NCBI GenBank assembly: GCA_032718475.1
Contig: JAUCBJ010005393.1
Location: forward strand, 62,001-126,000
DNA length: 64,000 nt
Direction: 5' to 3'
Source of the DNA: Nemertoderma westbladi
Taxonomy: Eukaryota > Xenacoelomorpha > Nemertodermatida > Nemertodermatidae
This document shows, one piece after another, positions 1-11,994 of the stretch. Within the stretch, counting starts at the first letter, position 1. The number at the start of each line of letters is the position of its first letter. The notes beneath the pieces are model-generated. The model saw only the letters and a program-made list of their open reading frames with translations, was not told where the DNA came from and did no database searches. Made by a program: the position numbers and the translations under genes.

Positions 1-1148
1 GAAACTTCCTTGGTTTAATGGTTCTTTCCAACTCGCGTTCGCGGGCTCTGTACTCGTAAGGCCGTCTATATACTTCTTGTAACTCGGGGTGTGAGTTGAC
101 AAATAAATCTCCATAGGCCGGATCTTGACGGATAAAGTTTATTAAGTTGTACGAATTGATGTCACTCGGATTAATGCTCCTGAGAAATTTGCGTACATAT
201 TTGGTTGAAATACATTCTCCAACGCGCTTCAATAGCTCGTAACTTGATATGCGTGATTTCTGTTCAACCGAAGCGAATAGATAAGGATGTAACGCATAAA
301 CTCCTTCGTAAGCGCGTCCAGGATAATAGCGATGGCGTGAATCACAATGTAAATCAGCGTTCGCTTCTCAAGCTCTGATATAACGTAGTACAATCATTTC
401 ATCTACGCTCTCTAAATCGTGATTAAAAAGGGCAATCGAAACTGGCGCGTCCCTTTAGTTGACAATGGTGACATTGAGTCATAAATTGAGGGCAAACCGC
501 AAAAATGTGCAAGTTATTGAGTCTGTAATACGCGCAATAAATTTCCATCGTCGGTTGTTCGTGGAAATAGGAACAGCGGACGTCTGTGTCCATGGGCGTA
601 ACATGGTCTCTCGATGCGCATAACCGACAACGTTGCCGAGAAACATAGTTGGCATGGCGATAATCGTACGCAGTGAGACACTGTGGACTTTGATACCATT
701 CTAGGAGGTAATCGTTGTCGTTGTTCCGGGCGCGATAGGCTGAATCTCCTCAGATTCTAGGCATATTGGTTCGTACTCCCAGTCTGTTACGAATAGAATT
801 TTCGTGATCTATTCTCGGTTTATCGTTACGACGCCGCTGGGTATGATATTTAAATAGAACCATTTCCCCTTCGGTGTATACATCGTCCGTATCATGTAAA
901 TCGGTAGGATGGCTGGTAGTTAAGAAGTCCATATACGTACCATTACGATTCGTATAGCGAGCGGTGAATTTTCTATAGTCCAATTCACGCGTAAGTTGTT
1001 CCTGGGACATCGGCGGTTCGATATAACGACCATCGTCCTCCGTAATAGTCGGATCGGCTTCACCGCGTATCAAGCTATCCACAAACGCTTGTAAAGGTAG
1101 AGTATATCGCTCCCTGATACCAAGGTCATCTTCTATCAATTCCGTCAT
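1..1148 (-). pseudogene. Third-ORF remnant of BEL copy 1 (N- and C-terminal parts joined by a deletion)
   Basis: The N-terminal part, about 124 codons reading down from 1148, begins MTELIEDDLGIRERY and matches the start of the intact 1351-codon ORF at 18506-22561 with roughly one residue in nine changed. At about 771-783 the homology jumps to the equivalent of about 19390, removing some 2.8 kb. The remaining 1-771 corresponds to the C-terminal third, including the CCHC region, but is out of frame with the N-terminal part. The extreme 3' end lies beyond the window. No function is expected from this copy. Its value is as an independent homologue showing that the third ORF is a stable part of the family. 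Confidence 0.85.
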
Positions 1149-2832
1149 ATCTGCTATCTGAGTTTATTAATATCAATATGAGTTAATATTTTAGGCAAGC
1201 GGGCGTCGCTGCCTACTAGGCTTTGCCCCCGGACAGTGGGTTTCTCAGCGCCGATGTACCGTTGTCGCGGTGTTTACGCCAACATGTAGCAACAGCACGA
1301 CAATGATAACCGGCACAAGTCCCACCACTGTCCGTCCCAAAGGCTTGAATCCACTTGAGGTTATCTCGGTAGAGTTAGGCTACTTTACAATTGCGATTAG
1401 CTACTGTAAACACACTTTAGTAGTATCATTCACCTATAAACGCACAAATTCCATACAATCATTACTTACTGCACACATGCAAGCCATTTTGTCCGTTAGT
1501 CATTGTCTTCCAGAATGTCACGTTATTACTATGTATCCTTGGATACTAATAGTGCGCTATGTATTCTCTTATGCTACGCAATGGGGCAAGCCTTTATTGT
1601 TCCTTTAACTTGCTTCTAATTCTAGCGTGGGTGTTGCCATGGTGACATTATGGAAAACTAGCGGTAGAATTAGGGTAATTCTCATGCATACAGATCTGGG
1701 ATGTTATTTAATAGTAATTCTTTAATTGTCAATATCCTCTTTATGCATGATTTTATAAATTTTATCGGCTATTGACTATATGTTGGAGATTCTCACACTC
1801 TAATACACTCAATATGAATCTCCGCTCCCATGATCTATTAATTACTGGAATTTTGGGAATGTTATAAATTGCACAAAATGACAATTTATGAAATTCGTTT
1901 GAATATGAATTTAAATTTATTCCCGTGAATTTTATTATTTGATGTTAAATTGATACAAATTTTATTCCAGAGCATATCTGGGGACTTAGGATCCTTAATT
2001 CTATAAAATAGTCCTTCTAAGAGTATCGGTAAATACTGCGATATCTTAATTGACTAGAAATTTTGAAGGATCGGGATTTTACAGATTTTAATAAATATTA
2101 AATTAATATTTAGGATGGGCACCGATTTATTCCAGAACTTGTCTGGGGACGTTAACCACTGATTCTAGAATTTGTCTTTCAAGTATATCGGTGGGTGCCA
2201 CGATATCTTAATCGACTAGAATTACAGATGGTCAAAAGGTTTAACAGATTTATTTGCGTTTTACGCTACTGTTAGAGGGACATCACGCTACTATATGTAT
2301 TATTTGAAATAAGGTAGAAGAGCAATATCGCACGAAGCAATGTCAGTGTGAAGAGGCAAGTCGTTTCCAAGGTCTACCCAGAGCTTGGTTTAGCCGAGAC
2401 ACGAGGATCTGAACTTTGCATTCCTAATACTCTGCCTACCAATAATACTTAAATATAGTAGTGGCTTTATTGTACTTTAAGAAGTACTGACATGTCATCT
2501 TACTATAGTCTCGCATTTATAATATAATACGGACAGTAAGGAAAGAGAAAATAATTACTTCTTGCCGTCGCACTAAATATATATTATAAGTAATTATGTA
2601 CGTAATAAACACTAATATATTGCACTAATTTACTAAATATTCTAAACTAACATTCTACTAAATAAAATTAAAGAAAACGATTATAATAAAATTACATAAT
2701 AATACATACATAAATATAAATAAAAACAAATATAAAATGATATAGTCACACGCCCACTCCATATGTTATTACGTTATGGAGTCCCTAGATATTTGTCGGA
2801 TTAGGGAAGTGGTCGTAGGAAGAGTCGCTTGC
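1149..2832 (-). other. pol-ORF3 intergenic spacer of BEL copy 1, with conserved block
   Basis: This is non-coding sequence between the pol end and the third-ORF start, homologous to 22562-24211. Most of it differs by scattered substitutions and indels, but 2114-2237 has one difference and 2320-2480 has none relative to 23559-23683 and 23766-23926. Two diverged direct repeats, about 1960-2070 and 2114-2225, share the pattern 'attctagaa...tctgggga...atatcggt...gatatcttaat'. No supportable gene is present. Confidence 0.75.
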
Positions 2833-4092
2833 GTCCTTCTGGGCTCCTCTCTGATGACTCCGAGGCGCACCCATGAGGCGGACGCTGTCCCACCACCCTT
2901 GGGGCCAGTCCGACTCCGATCAGACTGGGCCGGAGGGTAGCCCGATGCTTCCCGGGTTCACTTTTCAATCCCCCGATCACACCGGCACAACTCGTCGGTG
3001 TAGCCAGATGGTCGGCTACTGTCAACTTGCTGTGGCCTGACTGTACATTGAGCCAACTCAGAGAGTCAACCGGCGGGTGGACCAGTCGATAGCGATCGAG
3101 CATCAAGGTCGCCCTTGAGCCAAACCGACGGTCTTGTCCCAAGCGGGCTTGCGCTACCCACATGGAATATTGACCGTTTTCACCCGCCTCGCCGGCAGTA
3201 TTGAGGGGAAGTCGGTTCCGCAAACAATACTGACTAGCTCGAAAGCTAGGAACAAGTAACCACTTACCAGTCACTGTACACGTGTACTCAACAGATGTTC
3301 GATAATCAAGTACACAAAAGGTAAACACAAAATCTGACGCATACCACGCACACACAGAGGACATAATCGGGGAAGACAAAATCGGTGACAAAATCAGAGG
3401 GGACAAAATTGTATCGACTAATAAAAGTCGAGAGTACTTTATTTTACCGACAGGGTAAAATAACTTTGTGTGCACAAAGTATGCTGGGGCGCAGTAAAGA
3501 TATGGTCCTACTAATAACCAGCGGCGACTGAACCAACCGGTAAGGGTTCCCATACCCACTCGCAGTGGCCATACATACACTCACGTATACCACGTACACA
3601 CACAAACCACAGATTCCAGAGTATCATTCACTCGGACCACACTACAACACCAACCCCTCCTTGCAGCCGATATTCCGGGTGCCACCTCCATTCCAATAGT
3701 AGTACCAACAGAATCATGTCCGGAACCTGTCCATTCCGATGCAACACCTCCATTCCAATAGTGCTACCCTGGGAAAAGACACGTTTTGGCAACCGATTGG
3801 AGACAGTAAAGAGTCTGGTCAACTCATACATACCACACATAGACCTACCACATAAACCACATAAACCACAGATCACACTAAGCCACCACCCCTACTGTGT
3901 ACAGGACTGGCAGTACGGCAACATGCCGACTAGACGGTACCACGGCACCATGTTAATTCATGGTTCGCAAGACACGAGGGCCTTCAGTAACTCCCCTGCA
4001 CTATAGAAGGGATTTAACGTGCCCCCAGACCCTCACGAGTCCGCCGCCGCCTGTTCAAGACACCCCTATAGAGACCTCACCTCCTTGGGTAT
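2833..4092. mobile_element. Unidentified 1.26-kb insertion in the pol tail of copy 1
   Basis: Aligning copy 1 to copy 2 shows 1260 extra bases here, flanked by the direct repeat cttgc (2828-2832 and 4093-4097). Copy 2 has a single cttgc at this place, so the repeat looks like a 5-bp target-site duplication. The insert is partly GC-rich at its left end and contains imperfect internal duplications, such as 'cctccattccaatag' twice near 3690 and 3750 and repeated 'ataaaccaca' near 3850. I see no terminal inverted repeats, TG...CA ends or recognisable transposase. A solo LTR or short non-autonomous element is possible. A 259-codon open frame on the minus strand (2801-3580) runs across the insertion boundary and resembles no domain, so I do not call it a gene. 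Confidence 0.6.
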
Positions 4093-4097
4093 CTTGC

Positions 4098-6067
4098 CTT
4101 CCATAGTTTCCGGACAGTTTTCGGTCTCTTTCCAGTAAACATAAACGACTAGCTGGGCGATTGAGTGGTTGTGTTAGTTTCTCCGCTCCCTTGGCCTGTC
4201 TACTCTCCGCCGTGGTAAGATGAGGAGGCCATTCTTCTTCTTCTTTACTTAAGAAGTCGGATCCACCTAACCAGCCTGGAGTATCTATCAGTTCTTGAGG
4301 AGTTGCTCCTCTGGAAGCGATGTCGGCTGGATTAATCGTCCCAAGGCAATGTCTCCATTGATCTACATTGGAGTTAATATCGTCATTATCTGAGGAGTAT
4401 GGTGTTCCCTCAGTTGGGTCGTCCACATCACTGCTCTCCACTTCCCCCTTTACTTGGTATACCTGTTGTTGAGGTAATCTCTCTTTGAGAGTTCTACGGG
4501 AAGGGCCAGTGAAGTACCAACCTACTCTAGTTCTTACCGCATAGGTTTGTAGTGGCTGTGGTTGAGCAGGCCGTTTCTCTAATGGCTCGAGCGCCTCATG
4601 CGCGTTTTGGCCGATGAGTATTTGCACTCCAGGATAATCGGTTTGGAATCGAGGTATCTCAAGATGTTGGATGCACTCGTCCTCGTCCCAGTTATAAGGT
4701 TCTGCTTGAGTAGTAGCAAAGTTCTTTATAGCCACCATTTTTACTGACCTTATACCTTGTGTTCCTAACTTATCCTGGGGGGTGGACAACACACCTACAT
4801 AGTAATCTGCCATTAGGGTAGATTTCCAAACCTGCATAATTCCTGACATATTCAATTTAGTCCGGAACTTGGGTTGTCCAGCAAAGATATCTTCGGCTAG
4901 TTCTTGATCGATGAATGTTCCTGTGCTGCCGGAGTCAAGTAGGGCGTTCACTATGTAACTCTTGTTGGGACCATGAACTCGAACTTGCACTACAGGAAAT
5001 TCTCTTATTCCTATGTTGGAAGTTGGAACTTTCCAAGATGGTTGTTTGTCAAAAGGAGTTGGAGTAAACTCGTCAGTGTCCTTTTCATCCGTAAGTGCTC
5101 GATACACTGTGGTATTTATTAGATAACAGGATTTGTTGGCATCGGAGAATTCGTCCGTATAGAATCCTTCCCACTCAGAACTTTGGTCAGTGTCGTTCAC
5201 ATCACTGAATTGGACATGTGATTTGGGCTCACTTACCTGACTCGGGCTGTTTCGTTCGAATTCCGTGTGCAACAAGCTATGATGTTTCGCGCCGCACTTA
5301 GCACACCTTGCGTCAGAGTAACAGGTTCGCCGCTGGTGTCCGCGTCTGAGACAGTTATAACATAACCGCTTATCCCACAGGACTCCACGTCTATCTGCCA
5401 GGGATTTCTTTAGGAATTCTGCACACGCACTCAAACGGTGGGGCCCGTCGCACAGCGCACATTTTGGTTTGATGTTACTCACCTTAACTTGGTTAACGTT
5501 CTGCACTCTCGTTCTTTCTTCGGGCTTTCTTCCGTGAATTCTCTTAGGAGACGTAGGAGGAGTTGTTGTTACCTGTTCTCTCCTGTCACTGGTTCGAGAC
5601 TTGTATTTACTTACGTCTTTATAGGTCTTGTTGTCATAGTAAGATTTTGCTGTGTCTTTCCCGCTGTCCTCTTCTTGAGAAGCTTGGCTTTCGCCGTCGT
5701 CAGTATAACACACTGGTATTATCCTTCTCCTAGAATCGGGTTTCTCACTTACCTTATTTTCCGATGTTTTCTCTCTGGCCTGCCTTATGAGTTGTAATTT
5801 TACTTCACTATCTAAGAAAGACATGAGATCAGCCATGGTAGGACTTCGTCGTTGTTGTTCATTCATGTACAACACTTTCTTGTCCCAGCGTGTACATACT
5901 CCACCCTTTGGTAAAGTAGAGACTACGGCTCCAATAACCATGGAACTCTGATATTCATGCGACTTACCTAACCAGTCCAGTTGTCTACAGATCTCTTGAA
6001 TTTCATCGGAAAACTCTATAATCCCGCTACTAAGGAAGTGTCGGGGGGCTACTAATTTTGCATACAA
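4098..6067 (-). pseudogene. gag C-terminus, aspartic protease and collapsed pol tail of BEL copy 1
   Basis: An open minus-strand frame encodes the gag CCHC cluster (CALCDGPH, then CYNCLRRGHQRRTC, then CAKCGAKHH) followed by the retropepsin motif LLDSGSTGTFID. Homology then jumps twice. Near 4370 about 1.8 kb is missing (reverse transcriptase and RNase H), and near 4165 about 1.7 kb is missing (remaining pol and integrase). Both deletions preserve an open frame, giving a short gag-protease-like fusion ending in the pol C-terminal tail. Upstream in the element it is separated from the rest of gag by a TAA at 6122-6124 where copy 2 has CAA. Confidence 0.85.
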
Positions 6068-6121
6068 ATACTTAGCTATGTTATCCTTGTTACCATACCT
6101 GATGTTTAGTGTATCCCAAAC

Positions 6122-7683
6122 TTATCTTAATCCATCTGGATGTCCAATAAACTTTAACGCCATTAACTTGGGAGGTCCTTCCAAGCACTTGATGAGGAAT
6201 CTAAGTTTCTCTCCGTTAGATAGTACAGAGTTCTGTATGCTATCTTTGTAATATTCGTTGAAAGGTAACCATTTCATCTCATCTCCATTGAATTTGACGA
6301 TCTCTCCCACTTTGACCGCTTGGCGGGCTTCTGTTCTAGCCATCTGACGCGTAAAGCTTTCTTGGACCATCGTGTTATTTAATATCGAATTATCGGTATA
6401 TAAATTTCTCGGATCATTATCAGGTCTATAGGGAATATCATTAATAACAGGTCTATAATCACCCTTAATAGGGTTTGGTATAGGAGTTTCAACTTCACTA
6501 GCAGTATAGATGCGTGTAGGCTCCACACCTTGCGCATGTAGTACTTCAGACCTAACAGGTTGACACAATGTTACAGGAGGTATTGGTATGCCTTTTTGTA
6601 TATTGACTAATTTGTCGCGTTCTAGCGCGATACTTTGCTGCACTTCTTGCAACTCTGCTCTACCTTCCCTCACTGTTCCCTTAAGTTGGTGGACAGTCTC
6701 CTGCATCTGTCCCAGCAGGAGATTCATCCCCCGCCGTCCCTCTTCCACCCACTCAACCGCCGAAGCGGGAGTCGCCAACATAGTAGCGGGCTGACGCGGG
6801 ACGACGGGAGACAAATTATTGATTTCTCTCTCTGCTATCTGGACAGGGGTATTTGCATGGACTGTTCCACCGGGTACAGGCAGTGTAGTGCTATGTAAAG
6901 GGAATTTAGAGTTAAGCTCTGGAAGTGTAGGGGTCTCTAGCACAGAAGTGACTTTGGGAACTACAGGCCTAATTATTTCAGGTTCATCGACTATAGTAGG
7001 GAGTCTTTTGACCTGGATAAATTGTTCTATGGGTTCTGCACTACCTAAATCTGTGCTAGTTAGCTGTCTTTTAACAGCTGGGGGCAAATCAGGCAATTTG
7101 CGACGGTAATATGTTTTTCTACGCCTACTTAGATGAGATCTATTTCCTCCGCCTTCAGGGTCGGTAGTATCGCCTTCCTCCGAGGATGTGTACCCCTGGC
7201 GCTTGGGAGTAGATTTTCTCATCATCTGCATTTGATTAGCAGTAAACTGTTTATTTATACTGTCTTGTGTCTCTTGCAGATTCTCCAACTCCAGTTGGGT
7301 AGTCTGCTCAGATGCTCTCCTTTCTGCTTCTGCTACTGCCTTTGCCACCGCCTTTGCTGCTTTTCTTTCTGCTTCTGCATCTGCCTTTGCCACCGCCTTT
7401 GCTGCTTTACTTTCTGCTTCTGCATCTGCTATAGCCGCCGCCATAGCCGCCGCCTTTTGTTCCTCTATCCTTCTTTTCTTTATTTGTTCTTCTTGGACTC
7501 TAACGAGGCGGAGTTTTTCATCACATTTAGCTTGTTCTGCAGCTAACATTTCCGCATCGATTGCGTCCAACACAAGCTTGGTTCCTTCACTATTAGGGCG
7601 AAGTCCAGACAGTCGTCTCCTCAACTCTTCGTCTCCTATGAATCGCTGATAGTCTGACAGATATATGTCAATGGCGTCTCTAG
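6122..7683 (-). pseudogene. gag central region of BEL copy 1
   Basis: This is homologous to 29778-31310 of copy 2. In order it shows an alanine/lysine/glutamate-rich coiled-coil stretch (AEAERKAAKAVAKA type, about 7300-7480), a basic patch (RRRKTYYRRK), a second amphipathic stretch near 6590-6720, and a DUF1759-like segment (VKFNGDEMKWLPFNEYYKDSI), the usual Gag assembly region of BEL elements. It ends at an in-frame TAA at 6122. It is cut from its N-terminus by a LINE insertion at about 7684. It lacks the one-base deletion seen near 30726 in copy 2, so it shows the ancestral reading frame there. Confidence 0.85.
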
Positions 7684-8071
7684 CACAAGAATGCTACGCC
7701 GGGTTCATTGTGTCAAGTACAATGCACACATCTCCAACCAGACACTATATAACATTGGAGGTGTCTCATTGGTTCCCCCAAGCTGGACACTAGAACAAAA
7801 TCGCCTCCGCTTTGCAGGACATTGCTTTCGCCGTGAGGACCAGCCAGTGCATAATCTTGTACTTTGGCAGCCTCATGGAGTGAATAAGCATGGTGGACAG
7901 CCCATGACTTTCTTGAGACGCATCTTAAAGGACACTGGCCTTAAAGATGCGGATGATCTAGCAAATGTCATGGGTGATAGGGAGTTGTGGCGGTGCAATT
8001 TTGTTGACAAGCCGGCACAGCATTCTTAAAAATGCAGCTGCAATGCAGCATGCCGATCCTAGTAGTAGTAG
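7684..8071 (+). mobile_element. 5'-truncated RTE-like LINE fragment nested in BEL copy 1 gag
   Basis: An open frame at 7691-8029 encodes 112 residues starting MLRRVHCVKYNAHISN and ending VDKPAQHS. It matches the C-terminus of the RTE-like LINE at 56403-59488, apart from about three residues. After the stop codon the shared 3' tail ends in tagtagtag, a trinucleotide tail typical of RTE-clade elements. Everything upstream of the C-terminal 112 codons is absent, the usual result of incomplete target-primed reverse transcription. No clear target-site duplication could be assigned. Confidence 0.85.
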
Positions 8072-8546
8072 TTCGCGGCTTCTCTGCTGCTGTTAATTCG
8101 CTTTCCACTTCGCTTTCCACCTCGCTTTCCACTTGAGAAGAAGTGGCGTCGGTTGATTCTTCATAGGTTGGCCGCTCATCATAAACCATATCCGCCATCT
8201 TCGCTCCGCGTTCGGGCGTCCGCTCAACAGTATCCGAACTACTGGAGCTATCGGGCCGCTGAGAACTAGGTTCTTGGCTAGGAGGTTGCTGCTGTTTTAT
8301 AGCTTCTTCTTGATCCCGCTTGACTTGGGCCCGAGTGCCTATGGCAGACCAACGACGCTTCACTAACTTCGCAAAATGCGAAATTGCTTCTACCAACCTA
8401 GGTTCTGATACAACCACTGCAGGGGTTGCCCTTCTTACAGTATGAGGGGTTTCAGACCTCGGTCTGGGATTCTCTACACTTTGATCTGAGAAACAGTCTG
8501 TTGTTTCTAGGAGACTATCTGACAGAGTTTGCCTTGTGTCAGCCAT
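8072..8546 (-). pseudogene. gag N-terminus of BEL copy 1
   Basis: The start MADTRQTLSDSLLE aligns with MSDTKQNLSDSLLD at 32262 in copy 2, which supports this start in both copies. It is followed by a Ser/Gln/Glu-rich segment (PERGAKMADMVYDE) and VESEVESEVESEL, a small in-frame expansion of the VESE unit. About 0.55 kb present in copy 2 (roughly 31375-31930) is missing near 8160. The frame is broken by the LINE at 8071. Confidence 0.85.
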
Positions 8547-8682
8547 GTTTGATTGTACAGTTGAATGCCTACTGCTATATTACAGTTAAAGCAAGTCTAG
8601 TAATTCAGTATCGCTGTTGGCCTAATAATTAATTACCGATACTGCTACTCAGTGTAGCGTGATATATATATAATATATTAGA

Positions 8683-8933
8683 ATACCGGTATGCTTATAG
8701 TATATATATAAGTATTATTACAGACTAGATTTGTCACAGAGTACCGGTATATAATTTTAGCACAAATATATATAAATATATAATAGGCCTATCATGAATA
8801 CCGGTATACAGCTGACACTTATAGTATATATAAGTATAATTATTACAGACTAGAATTAATTACAGAATACCGGTATGATTTCAGCACAAATTTATAGAAA
8901 TAAATATAATAAGCCTATGGTAAATACCGGTAT
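8683..8933. repeat. Five-fold ATACCGGTAT palindrome cluster, BEL copy 1 leader
   Basis: The 10-bp palindrome ATACCGGTAT occurs at 8683, 8798, 8867 and 8924, with the variant gtaccggtat at 8741; spacings are 57-69 bp. The intervening sequence alternates between 'tatagtatatataagtatta' and 'agcacaaatatatataaata' types, so this is two to three rounds of a degenerate ~125-bp unit. The same five sites occur in copy 2. Possible roles are transcription-factor binding or RNA dyads; neither is shown. Confidence 0.8.
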
Positions 8934-9863
8934 GTCAATTATTTTAGAATAATTGAATTTCTGAATATTTTAGGGTTACTTGGTTACTTTAACTTACTTG
9001 ATTACCGTTATTTAAGCAGTAGTCCAACTGATATTGAGACCTAGTTGTTGTATGGCAGGCCTACTATTTATAAATCGTTTGAGTTGATTTATAATAGATA
9101 TATACCCGTTAAAAAGGGGTTTTTGTTACAATATTGAAATAGGTGTTATTATTTCTGGGGGAGTCACTACACAGAAGCTGTGCGCTCTCCATGAAGTGCT
9201 ATTTATTTGACACTAAAACTGATAATTCTAATTTACCTAAGTTACTTAATACTACAAATTACTTACGATATGGGTGAGATTAATTCTCTAATTAAACACA
9301 ACAAAATATTACGTACGAAATTTTAGGGTAATTTTACAGGAAGTCTACAAACCAGCCTAACAAAGGGTTAGAATTCTGGTTATTACAACGGACAGGGTAC
9401 TACGGTATTTGAAATAATAAGTAGTAGTAAATATATTGTACTGTCCAGATAGGAAAATACCACCGCCTGACGACCTATAACCGTATCGCTATAGGTACTA
9501 CGTTATGTATCACGGATTGTTCCTACCTAGAAGTTAATAGAGCTAACGAATGTGCCTATCAACCACTTTACAACACAAATATACTGCCTACACTAATTAC
9601 TTCGGAAAGCACTGTACACTAAACCCTAAATTAGGTACAAGTACCGGTATAACAAATAATCAGTAGTTAAATATACTTGAACAGTTAAAAGAACCACGGC
9701 ATCTGCTGGAGTGACCGAAGCACAAAATCTCCAGTCTTTACCTACGCCGAGCAGCCCTGATGTAGTACCGGGGTTAGTTTAACTATAACGGTATGTATAA
9801 CAAGCACAATTACTGTAGGAATAAACTTGGGGACATGAATGTTGCGAGTAATCGCATAAACTC

Positions 9864-10437
9864 TGAATAATAAATATTACGCTACCCGTACAGAATACTC
9901 AAACAAAATACAAACTAAACGCTGGCAGACTACTATCAAGCCTAAACAAACTACAGTATGTGCAGATTCTGAAACTGTTAGTTAGTATGCGTTCTAACAC
10001 GGTAGTACGACTTACTCTTTAAGAGGGGATTGACCTTACCGCTTATGGCTGCCCCAACTTACTAACGGCACTTGATCAGACCAACTCTACACACGCAGCA
10101 ATCCCTTCAGACCTAAAAATAGCTAGACAACAATCCAGCCTACAAATATTTGAGTAATAACTATTACGGTACCTGAACAGACCACACAAACAAACTCAGG
10201 CTAAAACACTGGCAGACTACGATCAAGCCTAGATAAACTACAGTATATGCAGACTCTGAAACTGTTAGTTAGTATGCGTTCTAACACGGTAGTACGACTT
10301 ATTCTTTAAGAGGGGATTGACCTTACCGCATATGGCTGCCCCAACTTACTAACGGCACTTTATCAGACAAACTCTACACACGCCGTAATCTCTCCAAACT
10401 CAACACAGTCAGACAGCAGTTCAGCCTACAATTATCT
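9864..10437. repeat. 287-bp direct tandem duplication in BEL copy 1 leader
   Basis: Two units, about 9864-10150 and 10151-10437, share long near-identical blocks including 'gcgttctaacacggtagtac' and 'ggctgccccaacttactaac'. An equivalent pair with ~288-bp period occurs in copy 2 at 33576-34151, so the duplication predates the split of the two copies. Confidence 0.8.
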
Positions 10438-10779
10438 GAACAATCTGAGCAGGGTCACACGCCTTCTGCTCAATATTAGCCTACTAGTAAATAAAACCGA
10501 CAGAAATAAGTAGAATCTCAAATAAAAATCAGGGCGGCCGTTCCCTGATTAAGTACCAAGACCTACCGGTATACAATAATCAAAATCGAATAATACTAAT
10601 GTACTTATACAGCAGTACCGGTTCTGGCAGTTGGGCCTACTGACCTACAGAAGTACAGGTTACTACGGTATCTTGCAACCTTATTGCCTACTGCAATAAG
10701 ATCATAACTGTTACTGTTCGACAGAACAGTATTAAACTGTATTTAATGCCTACACTGCAATACGAAGAGTAACTGTTAC

Positions 10780-11963
10780 TGTTCGCGCTTTTGAAGACCT
10801 TTAGCAGTTTAACCTGCCAAAATTTATATGTCTTTTAGTTAATTAACACACCTTTAGCATACGACAATATTTTATGCTAATAAACAAAACATTAGCCGAA
10901 GCCAGCCCATGCGCGATCATTCACCCGATGGATCTACACCCGGGAGGCTGAATTCGGATGCTTAGATTTTATTATTGCAGTGTAAGGTTGCAGTGTAAGC
11001 CTACTGTATTATTCGATTGATCGCTAATATGTAATTTCTGACAGATATTATTAACTTTCGGGAAATATTAACAGTTCCTTTAGGACGTGGCGCTCTATCT
11101 ATTTAAACAGAGCTAGGACTTATACTAAACGCAACGATAAGGCTTATGATTAACGTATAAGTCGCATTCTTTAGGAAATGCTTTGTTACCAGTCACATCA
11201 CACTCACAATCATGCACACTATTCTGCCGACCGTCAGTATATTTGATCACACATAAAGAGAACAGCAATTGACTCAGGTAGTGTCTACTAAATAACATTA
11301 GATTCAATACACACCACATTGATATAAATCGCAATTGTTATATATAGCCCGCCTCTCTAACCTGTAGTGTATCAAGAAAATTGGGAATTTTGGGTGATTT
11401 ATCCGTATTCTCCAAAGAGCAATATTTCCATCAACAAATAGATACAATTAATAACTGACGGTAAATAGCAGTACAAACAATATGATTAGTGCAGTTAAAT
11501 TAAGTGAGGTAACACCGCCGGTAACAGTTATACTTTCTATAATCTAAGCAGTTTTACTAGAGTTGTTCCAAAAGCCGGTGTTATGGCGAAAAATGGGAAC
11601 ACAACAACAGAAACATGTGACTACTGCTCTATACGAAGATACCAACTCCCTTATTCCACGAAGCTCCCGTTCAACACAGAGGATGAGCATAGAGATAGGA
11701 AATTCAGTTCAGTAGCGCTGGGATAGGTCGAAATCAACGCCTACGCAAATTCTATTGGCCGACACGGACAGCAAGGCTTAGGCAACCTCTCTAGGCTAGT
11801 TGGCCGATTAAACTGAGCCCAGATATCTCCGTACAGCACATCAGCCAATAAGCCGGTAGCTTGCACTATTTTAGTTATAAATCCCTTTGAGAGTATTCTA
11901 GCGACTGGGGGGGAACTGGCCAGCAAAGGCAAACGTATCAGTTATCCCACAAAAGCTTTTACA
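10780..11963 (-). repeat. 5' LTR of BEL copy 1
   Basis: The 1184-bp terminal repeat begins tgttcgcgctttt and ends aagcttttaca on the plus strand (TG...CA). It aligns over its length with the 1165-bp LTRs of copy 2 but with many substitutions and indels. At 11964 the sequence changes to EGF intron (gaaagaaaatttatatt). The expected 5-bp target duplication would be gaaag, but the partner LTR is outside the window. Confidence 0.9.
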
Positions 11964-11994
11964 GAAAGAAAATTTATATTTTCATTTAAATTAG

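Larger units (their letters stand above)
8547..10779 (-). other. 5' leader of BEL copy 1 (non-coding)
   Basis: This 2.2-kb non-coding leader lies between the 5' LTR and the gag start, with the same layout as 32263-34519. It contains the ATACCGGTAT palindrome cluster and a 287-bp tandem duplication, both listed separately. Next to the LTR, 'aactgttactgttcg' at about 10706-10720 is repeated at 10771-10785, so the LTR boundary sequence is partly duplicated inside the leader. No gene is seen. A conventional tRNA primer site (TGG...) does not follow the LTR. Confidence 0.7.
1..11963 (-). mobile_element. BEL/Pao LTR retrotransposon copy 1, internally deleted, 3' end outside window
   Basis: This is a second member of the family represented by the complete element at 17055-35684. 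The same modules occur in the same order on the minus strand: third-ORF remnant (1-1148), spacer (1149-2832), protease/gag remnants (4098-8546), leader (8547-10779) and 5' LTR (10780-11963). The right flank at 11964 is EGF-gene intron, so the element sits antisense in the intron before the first visible EGF exon. Compared with the complete copy at least four internal deletions are visible: about 2.8 kb of the third ORF, about 1.7 kb with integrase, about 1.8 kb with reverse transcriptase and RNase H, and about 0.55 kb of the gag N-terminal part. It therefore cannot encode its own replication. It also carries two younger insertions. Its LTR differs clearly in sequence and length from that of copy 2, so it is a separate, older insertion. 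Confidence 0.9.

Noticed and set aside
2801-3580. 259-codon minus-strand frame
   Set aside because: It crosses the insertion boundary at 2833, has no recognisable domain and is absent from copy 2.
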